Origin: Paracoccaceae bacterium
GTDB lineage: Bacteria > Pseudomonadota > Alphaproteobacteria > Rhodobacterales > Rhodobacteraceae
Assembly (NCBI GenBank): GCA_015487255.1
Contig: WFQA01000299.1
Location: forward strand, 1 to 10,690
DNA: 10,690 nt
Reading direction: 5' to 3'
Shown one piece after another: positions 6,292 through 10,690 of the stretch; position 1 is the first letter of the stretch; every line of letters begins with the position of its first letter. The notes beneath the pieces are model-generated. The model saw only the letters and a list, made by a program, of their open reading frames with translations. It made no database searches and was not told where the DNA came from. Position numbers and translations under genes: made by a program.

Positions 6292-7494
6292 TCAGGGGGC
6301 TGAGCGCAGGGCCAAAACCGCGTTCAGCCCGCCAAAGGCAAAAGCGTTGCTCAGCGTTGCCGAAACCCCGGCCTGTTGCGCCACATTGGGCACCACATTC
6401 AAATCGCATGCCGGGTCTGGCATATCAAAATTGATGGTCGGGGCAATCACCCCTTCGCGCAGGGCCAGAATGCAGGCCAGCAATTCGACCGCGCCGGTGC
6501 CGCCGATCAGGTGACCATGCATGGATTTGGTGGAAGAAATGCGCACCCCCTGCGCTGCCGGGCCAAAAACCCGGCGCACCGCTTCACACTCGGCCCGGTC
6601 ATTGGCGGCGGTGCCGGTGCCGTGTGCATTGATATAGCCAATGCTTTCCGGGGCCAGCCGCGCATCCCGCAACGCGCCTGAAATCGCCCGCGCCGCGCCA
6701 TCCACATTGGGCATGACGATATCCGAGGCATCCGAGGTCATGGCAAAACCGGCAACCTCGGCCAGAATTTCCGCCCCGCGCACCTGGGCATGGCTTAATT
6801 CCTCAAACACAAATACCGCCGCGCCCTCGCCCTGCACCATGCCGCTGCGGTTGAGCGAAAACGGCCGACACGCCTCTTTCGACATGACCCGCAGCCCCTC
6901 CCATGCCTTGATGCCGCCAAAGCAGAGCATGGCCTCGGAGCCTCCGGTCAGCATGGTATCGGCCATGCCGGCGCGGATTATCTGAAAAGCCTGCCCCATG
7001 GCGTGGTTGCTGGAGGCGCAGGCGGTCGAAACCGTATAGCTTGGCCCGGTAATGCCATGCAGCATGGAAAGATGGCTGGCAGCGGCGTTGTTCATCAGCC
7101 GCGGCACCACCAGAGGATGCACCCGGTTCTTGCCCGCCTCAAACACTTTTCTGAAATTCTCGTTCTGGGTGTTCAGCCCGCCACCGGATGTGCCAAGCAC
7201 CACCCCACTGCGCTCCCCGGCGATATCCAGCCCCGCCTGCGCCACCGCCTCCCGCGCTGCCAGCACGGCAAATTGCGTGAACCGGTCATAAAGTGTAATT
7301 TCCTGACGGCTGAAATGGCTGGTCTCGTCATAGCCGTGTATCTGCCCGCCAATGCGGATATCCAGCCGCTCCACATCCTGAAATGCCAGATCGGAAATGC
7401 CCGGGCATCCCTCGCCCATGGCGCGCATGTTGGCCTCCGCCCCCATGCCCAGCGGCGAGACCGCCCCCATACCGGTGATCACAACCCGCCGCAT
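6292..7494 (-). CDS. Beta-ketoacyl-ACP synthase, FabF-like (KAS II family)
   Basis: This 400-residue condensing enzyme extends acyl-ACP chains with malonyl-ACP. It opens with RRVVITGMGAVSPLG and carries the nucleophile Cys159 in VSTACASSNHA, His291 in NAHGTGT, Lys323 and His328 in STKSMHGHLIGG, and the C-terminal gate loop NAFAFGGLNAVL (383-394), so the Cys-His-His triad is complete. It is slightly shorter than typical FabF (about 413) and is better called a KAS-II family member than the housekeeping FabF. Its ATG directly follows the TAG of the upstream acyl carrier protein gene with no gap, indicating translational coupling. In this operon it presumably works on that dedicated ACP. No ketoreductase or dehydratase gene accompanies it here, so those steps would come from elsewhere. 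Chain-length preference cannot be read from sequence. Confidence 0.9.
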   Translation of the reverse strand: MRRVVITGMGAVSPLGMGAEANMRAMGEGCPGISDLAFQDVERLDIRIGGQIHGYDETSHFSRQEITLYDRFTQFAVLAAREAVAQAGLDIAGERSGVVLGTSGGGLNTQNENFRKVFEAGKNRVHPLVVPRLMNNAAASHLSMLHGITGPSYTVSTACASSNHAMGQAFQIIRAGMADTMLTGGSEAMLCFGGIKAWEGLRVMSKEACRPFSLNRSGMVQGEGAAVFVFEELSHAQVRGAEILAEVAGFAMTSDASDIVMPNVDGAARAISGALRDARLAPESIGYINAHGTGTAANDRAECEAVRRVFGPAAQGVRISSTKSMHGHLIGGTGAVELLACILALREGVIAPTINFDMPDPACDLNVVPNVAQQAGVSATLSNAFAFGGLNAVLALRSAP

Positions 7495-7758
7495 CTATTC
7501 AGCCCCGTTAACCAGTTTTTCAACCGCGTCGATGATGCTCTGCACCGAGCTGATGTCAAAAGCCGCATCACCCGGCGCGTTGGCGTTGAAGGGCACCTGA
7601 ATGTCAAAACGCTCCTCAATGGCAAAAATCGTCTCGACCAGCCCCAGCGAATCCACGTTCAGCTCGGCAAGCGTTGCTTTGGGAGAGACCTCCTCCGGTG
7701 TCAGCATTGCCTGCTCGGCAATGATGGCAATCACCTTATTTGCAATATCATTCGCCAT
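7495..7758 (-). CDS. Acyl carrier protein (specialised, operon-linked)
   Basis: The 87-residue acidic protein has the carrier-protein fold signature LNVDSLGLVETIFAIEE. Ser37 in the DSL motif is the expected 4'-phosphopantetheine attachment site. It differs from housekeeping AcpP, which reads GADSLDTVE, and carries a loop rich in Asn, Ala, Pro and Gly (about residues 57-66) before the last helix. It is probably a dedicated carrier, by analogy with AcpXL-type carriers that serve lipid A acylation in Rhizobiales, though it is not clearly AcpXL itself. ATG 7758 has GAGGGA about 5 bases upstream. It lies 27 bases downstream of lpxD and abuts the ketosynthase gene, making a three-gene transcription unit. 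Confidence 0.88.
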   Translation of the reverse strand: MANDIANKVIAIIAEQAMLTPEEVSPKATLAELNVDSLGLVETIFAIEERFDIQVPFNANAPGDAAFDISSVQSIIDAVEKLVNGAE

Positions 7759-7785
7759 TGCATCCCTCGAAATCAGCTTTTTTGG

Positions 7786-8889
7786 TCATTTGTCTTTACG
7801 CAATTTTGCAACCTGCTTTTGCAGGGCCTCGACCTTGGCCATCAGCTTGGGCAGGCGACGATAGGCTTTGTAGCTTTCCACATTGGCCTCGGCCTTTATT
7901 GCCGGGTTGCCCATGATAAAACGGTTGGGCGGCACATTGGAGGAAATACCGGACTTGCCCGCCGCCACCACATTTTCGCCCACGGTCACATGGTCTGCCA
8001 CACCGACCTGCCCGGCCAGCACCACCCGGTCAGAAATCACCGCGCTGCCACCACTGCCTGCCTGCGCGCAAATCAGGCAATTGCTGCCCACTTGCACATT
8101 ATGGCCCAATTGCACCAGATTGTCGATTTTGGTGCCATTGCCTATGGTGGTATCGCTGATCGTGCCCCGGTCGATCACCGCGCAGGCCCCAAGCTCCACA
8201 TCATCACCGATACGCACTGATCCAAGCGAGTTTATGCGGGTAAACCCTTGTTTTTGCTGTTGATCCTTTGTGGGCTGCCGGCCGGCACGAGCCGCCTCAA
8301 CCGCGCCGGGGTCGGGGTTGACATGCGAAAATCCGTCCGCCCCGATAACCGCATTGGGCTGGGCGATGAAACGCGCGCCAATATGCACCCGCGCCCCAAT
8401 GCGCACCCCCTGATGCAGCAGGCAATCCGCCCCGATCCGGGCATTTTCAGCGATGGAAACATGGGAGAGAATACGGGCATTTGCCCCGATCCGCACTCCG
8501 GCCCCTATCACCACAAACGGGCCGATTGAAGGGTTTTCGCCAATCTCGGCTTGTGCGGAGATCACCGCGCTGGGGTGAATACCATCAGGTGCCAGGACCG
8601 GCTTTTCAAACAAAGCATTGACCCCGCTGAGCGCATAGCGTGGATGTGGCGCAAAAATTGCCGCCTGCAGCCCAAGCGCCCGCCAGTCGGTGCCGATGGG
8701 CAAAACCGCCACGCGGGCCGCGCCAGAAGCCAGATCGGGAATGAATTTTGGGTCCATCGCCAAGGCGAGGTCATCATGGCCCGCCCGCTCGGGCTGGGCC
8801 GGGCCTTTTAGGCGCAGTGAGAGATCACCCTCGGCTTTCGCCCCAAGTGCCTCGGCAATTTGCTGCACCGTAAAAATATTCCGTTCCAA
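7786..8889 (-). CDS. lpxD: UDP-3-O-(3-hydroxyacyl)glucosamine N-acyltransferase
   Basis: LpxD performs the third step of lipid A synthesis, transferring a 3-hydroxyacyl chain from ACP to the 2-amine of UDP-3-O-acylglucosamine. The 367-residue product has an N-terminal uridine-binding domain (about 1-100, FTVQQIAEALGA onward). A long left-handed beta-helix of hexapeptide repeats follows (about 105-330: IGENPS, IGPFVV, IGAGVR, IGANAR and so on), then a basic coiled C-terminal helix (340-367). The catalytic His is His263 in DNLVQLGHNVQVG, and His300 matches the second conserved His. A loop at about 190-215 (Gln/Lys-rich, KDQQQKQG) is longer than in E. coli, as in related alphaproteobacterial LpxDs. 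The likely start is TTG 8889, the first codon after an in-frame TGA, with GGGGGTGG about 6 bases upstream. The gene heads an operon with acp and ketosynthase genes, not the usual bamA-lpxD-fabZ-lpxA cluster, so it may be a second LpxD. Confidence 0.92.
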   Translation of the reverse strand: MERNIFTVQQIAEALGAKAEGDLSLRLKGPAQPERAGHDDLALAMDPKFIPDLASGAARVAVLPIGTDWRALGLQAAIFAPHPRYALSGVNALFEKPVLAPDGIHPSAVISAQAEIGENPSIGPFVVIGAGVRIGANARILSHVSIAENARIGADCLLHQGVRIGARVHIGARFIAQPNAVIGADGFSHVNPDPGAVEAARAGRQPTKDQQQKQGFTRINSLGSVRIGDDVELGACAVIDRGTISDTTIGNGTKIDNLVQLGHNVQVGSNCLICAQAGSGGSAVISDRVVLAGQVGVADHVTVGENVVAAGKSGISSNVPPNRFIMGNPAIKAEANVESYKAYRRLPKLMAKVEALQKQVAKLRKDK

Positions 8890-8904
8890 TCAATACCACC
8901 CCCG

Positions 8905-8932
8905 GGCTAACCCGTTTGGGGCTTTATTAGCC
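8905..8932. repeat. Inverted repeat in the lpxD leader
   Basis: GGCTAA (8905-8910) and TTAGCC (8927-8932) are perfect inverse copies with a 16-base loop. A smaller CCC-GTTT-GGG sits inside at 8911-8920. On the lpxD transcript this hairpin would lie immediately upstream of the ribosome-binding site of the TTG-started gene. An effect on translation is speculative. Confidence 0.35.
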
Positions 8933-8988
8933 TTGAACAGCAGGCAAAGCCACCCCATATTCGGCCCGCATTGCCAAACAATAGCACC

Positions 8989-9025
8989 CAGCGCACAGTC
9001 ATCAACCACTCCCGCCGGTGCGCTG
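8989..9025. repeat. 8-bp inverted repeat
   Basis: CAGCGCAC (8989-8996) and GTGCGCTG (9018-9025) are perfect inverse copies separated by 21 bases. No T-run follows in either direction, so it is not an obvious terminator. Confidence 0.4.
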
Positions 9026-9112
9026 CCGCATATTCTCGGCTCCAAAGGGGGAATCAGATGGCCGACCATGTTTCGCAAAATTGAATCTACCTTTACATAA
9101 CCCACAAGCAAA

Positions 9113-9142
9113 GCAACACCAAGCAACTTTGCCTTGGGTTGC
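9113..9142. repeat. 10-bp bulged hairpin
   Basis: GCAAC-A-CCAAG (9113-9123) pairs with CTTGG-GTTGC (9133-9142) around a 9-base loop, with one bulged A. It is followed within 20 bases by a second small palindrome, GCAATTGC (9159-9166), and the stem GCAATT/AATTGC (9159-9164 with 9170-9175). The function is unknown. Confidence 0.4.
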
Positions 9143-9300
9143 GCAGATGAACCTCCAGGCAATTGCAAAAATTGCGCATTGCGGAACAAATTGGAAACAT
9201 TTACCATAATACCGCACCCCGCCGGCGCATACCGGCCCAATACGCGGTTTTTTGCCTTGTTTGTAAAGAAAGTCTTGGATTGGGAAACTAAATATGACAT

Positions 9301-9318
9301 AAAGTTTCCATAAACTTT
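9301..9318. promoter_or_regulatory. Palindromic operator candidate upstream of the DUF882 gene
   Basis: AAAGTTT-CCAT-AAACTTT is a perfect 7-bp inverted repeat in the leader or promoter region, 56 bases before the ATG at 9374. It overlaps the weak -10 candidate CATAAA. Size and symmetry suit a dimeric regulator, but I do not recognise the motif. Confidence 0.4.
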
Positions 9319-9373
9319 GGCGAATAAAAATCAGCGCCTACAGGATGAGAACATAGGGACAGGCAGGTCTTAT

Positions 9374-9934
9374 ATGAAAAGCAGTGATATTTCCCGGCGT
9401 GGGCTTTTGCGTGCGTTTGCCGCAACAGCCCTGACAGCGGCCCCGTTCTATGCAAATGCAGCAGGTGTTTTGCGCGGTGCTGGTGATGTGCGCCGGATCA
9501 CCATGCGCAGCCAGCGCACGGCGGAATCCATTGATATAATCTATTGGGTTCAAGGGCATTATATCGAAGAAGCACTCACCGAAATCAACAAATTCATGCG
9601 TGACTGGCGACAAAACGAAGTGATCGCCTATGATCGCAACAATATCGATATCCTCGCCGCCACCCATCGCTTGCTGGAAACCGACGAGCCGTATTTGATG
9701 CTCTCTGGCTATCGTTCTCCGGCGACCAATGCGATGCTGGCCTCGCGGTCGCGCTCTGTTGCCTCGAATTCGTACCACATCCGGGGCATGGCGGCTGATT
9801 TGCGGCTTTCAAGCCGTAGCTCCAGCCAGATGGCCGCAGCGGCAATAGCCACCAAAGCTGGTGGTGTCGGCCGTTATGGCCGCTCGAACTTTGTGCATAT
9901 GGATAGCGGCCCGGTGCGCACCTGGCGGCGCTAA
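9374..9934 (+). CDS. Tat-exported DUF882 (YcbK/MepK-like) murein peptidase
   Basis: The 186-residue product starts with a twin-arginine signal: SRRGLLR at 7-13, a hydrophobic Ala/Leu stretch, and probable cleavage near YANA/AG (residue 29). The mature domain is the DUF882/peptidase M15-like fold. It has SGYRSP (111-116), the zinc motif SNSYHIRGMAADLR with His135 and Asp142, and NFVHMD with His175, so the three metal ligands are all present. E. coli YcbK (MepK) cleaves meso-DAP to meso-DAP (3-3) crosslinks in peptidoglycan, so a role in periplasmic wall remodelling is likely here. ATG 9374 is chosen because it gives the twin-arginine motif at the usual distance from the N-terminus. An in-frame TTG at 9317 would add 19 polar residues and lies inside a palindrome. 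The stop codon TAA is shared with the edge of the nested repeat element downstream. Confidence 0.9.
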   Translation: MKSSDISRRGLLRAFAATALTAAPFYANAAGVLRGAGDVRRITMRSQRTAESIDIIYWVQGHYIEEALTEINKFMRDWRQNEVIAYDRNNIDILAATHRLLETDEPYLMLSGYRSPATNAMLASRSRSVASNSYHIRGMAADLRLSSRSSSQMAAAAIATKAGGVGRYGRSNFVHMDSGPVRTWRR

Positions 9935-10047
9935 AGCGTTTCGGCTTTTTGTTGAGGCAGTGCATCAGCCATTCCGGGGAGGCAGCGATTGCGCAGCAAT
10001 GGCGTTCACCGGAATGGCTGATTCAAATTAAAGCCGAAACGCTATAG
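9931..10047. repeat. Nested inverted-repeat element, MITE-like
   Basis: The outer arms are 18 bases each, 9931-9948 and 10030-10047, matching at 17 of 18; the core AGCGTTTCGGCTTT and its inverse AAAGCCGAAACGCT are perfect. The inner arms ATCAGCCATTCCGG (9964-9977) and CCGGAATGGCTGAT (10009-10022) are a perfect 14-bp pair. The centre has ATTGC-GCA-GCAAT (9988-10000). The whole is about 117 bp, non-coding, and bounded by CTA...TAG. This architecture suggests a miniature inverted-repeat transposable or REP-like element that may fold as a cruciform or RNA hairpin. It begins at the last bases of the DUF882 gene and may also end its transcript. No second copy is in the window. Confidence 0.65.
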
Positions 10048-10148
10048 GTTGCAAATTCGCCCCGATCCAGCCTGCCAACGCTGCTAATCTCGCATTATGA
10101 TTGCGGGCTTACATCTTTTGTGAAAATTCTTTCTGTCAGCTTTGCAAC

Positions 10149-10690
10149 TCAAAACTGGGCGAATTGACTTTTTTGCCGTGCTGTCCACCTGACCCGCAAT
10201 TCATAACCCTGCTCGCCCTGCGCTTCGTCCAGCACCAGGTTATTGGCAAACAGCCAGGCGCGGGCTTTTCCCATAGCATAGTCAACCGTCAGGGCCTCCT
10301 CGCACACCGGTTCGGGCAGGGCCTGGTCGATCTTTTCAAGCAGGGTTTCCATGCCCGCCCCGGTCAGGGCTGAGATGGCACAGATTTGTGGCGAGCGCTC
10401 AGCTGTTTTCGCCAGCCCAAGCCGGGCCTCCTCCTCCAGCAGGTCGGATTTGTTCCAGACCTCAAGCATTGTCTCGTTTTGCGCATCCTTCACACCAAGC
10501 TCGGTCAAAATATCGAGCACATCCGCCGCCTGTGCCTCACTGTCCACATGGGAAATATCGCGCACATGCAGGATCAGGTCGGCATCCAGCACCTCTTCCA
10601 GCGTGGCGCGAAACGCCGCCACCAGCTGGGTGGGCAGGTTGGAGATGAAACCGACCGTATCCGAGAGGATCACCTTGCGGCCATTGGGCA
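10149..10690 (-). CDS. hflX: GTPase HflX, C-terminal part (cut by window edge)
   Basis: The 179 visible residues cover the later half of the HflX GTPase domain and its C-terminal tail. LPxG-like PNGRKVILSDTVGFISNLP contains the G3 motif (DTVGF). The RATLEEVLDADLILHVRDISH block follows, then NKSD (G4) and the SALTGAGM (G5) region, and finally a small beta-rich C-terminal domain. HflX is a ribosome-associated GTPase that splits stalled or heat-damaged 70S ribosomes. The N-terminal domain and the G1 P-loop lie beyond the right edge. In many proteobacteria hfq is just upstream, which cannot be checked here. The gene ends with TGA at 10151-10149, about 100 bases from the nested palindrome; no clear terminator is seen. 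Confidence 0.93.
   Translation of the reverse strand, partial: PNGRKVILSDTVGFISNLPTQLVAAFRATLEEVLDADLILHVRDISHVDSEAQAADVLDILTELGVKDAQNETMLEVWNKSDLLEEEARLGLAKTAERSPQICAISALTGAGMETLLEKIDQALPEPVCEEALTVDYAMGKARAWLFANNLVLDEAQGEQGYELRVRWTARQKSQFAQF

Larger units (their letters stand above)
8890..9373. other. 484-bp non-coding divergent region between lpxD and the DUF882 gene
   Basis: No credible gene is seen. A minus-strand frame of 136 codons (9300-8890) is open but resembles no family, and its composition (scattered Cys/Trp, no domain pattern) looks like chance. The stretch is more AT-rich than the flanking genes and rich in small inverted repeats, listed separately. It must hold the lpxD and DUF882 promoters. 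A TATTAT at 9211-9206 on the minus strand and CATAAA at 9298-9303 on the plus strand (17 bases after TTGGAT) are the best -10 candidates, both weak. A small untranslated RNA is possible but not shown. Confidence 0.55.

Noticed and set aside
7003..8220. A 405-codon plus-strand open frame opposite the ketosynthase, acp and lpxD genes
   Set aside because: It runs antisense across three well-supported genes and their junctions. Its His/Asn-rich composition is a shadow of the opposite strand.
8890..9300. A 136-codon minus-strand frame upstream of lpxD
   Set aside because: No family resemblance, odd Cys/Trp content, no ribosome-binding site I trust, and it spans several palindromes. Treated as non-coding.
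1..10690. CRISPR array, tRNA/rRNA genes, prophage or defence island
   Set aside because: No regularly spaced repeats, no tRNA or rRNA sequence recognised by eye, and no phage or defence genes among the recognisable products.

Overview
The window reads as chromosomal DNA of an alphaproteobacterium, most likely of the Rhodobacterales/Roseobacter kind. This rests on UvrA with a lineage-style first zinc finger (CPVSG), a Tat-exported DUF882/MepK-like protein with an 'AAGVLRGAGD' start, an IalB-family periplasmic protein, a perfect FNR/FnrL box, and moderately GC-rich coding DNA. This is judged by eye from protein recognition; no database search was run.

Layout, left to right. (1) 1-147 is one end of an IS5-family insertion sequence whose transposase reads off the left edge. 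(2) The IS has landed inside an alkD-like DNA alkylation repair gene. Its 3' two thirds (148-626) remain here, in frame and with the catalytic-site residues, but the 5' part is missing. (3) uvrA (minus strand, 3443-621) meets the alkD remnant tail to tail. (4) A regulatory region (3444-3640) separates uvrA from a divergent single-domain rhodanese gene (3641-4009). It holds a probable uvrA promoter, an ATTC-N8-GAAT palindrome resembling persulfide-repressor (SqrR/BigR) operators, and a perfect FNR box. (5) A shared hairpin terminator lies before a convergent HerA/YjgR-type ATPase gene (minus, 5586-4066). (6) Divergent from it is an IalB-family exported protein (5748-6287). (7) A minus-strand three-gene operon, lpxD (8889-7786), acyl carrier protein (7758-7495) and FabF-like ketosynthase (7494-6292), points to acyl-chain supply for lipid A or another envelope lipid. 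(8) A 484-bp non-coding stretch with several hairpins and palindromes separates lpxD from a divergent DUF882/MepK-like murein peptidase gene (9374-9934). (9) A nested inverted-repeat element of about 117 bp, MITE-like, sits directly on that gene's stop codon. (10) The C-terminal half of HflX GTPase (minus) runs off the right edge.

Functionally the window combines DNA repair (alkD remnant, uvrA), sulfur/redox biology (rhodanese) and cell-envelope biogenesis (LpxD-ACP-KS, IalB, DUF882). I did not find an undescribed defence or mobile system. The best leads are the IS-disrupted alkD, the two stacked candidate operators in front of the rhodanese gene, the nested palindromic element, and the lpxD-acp-KS operon.
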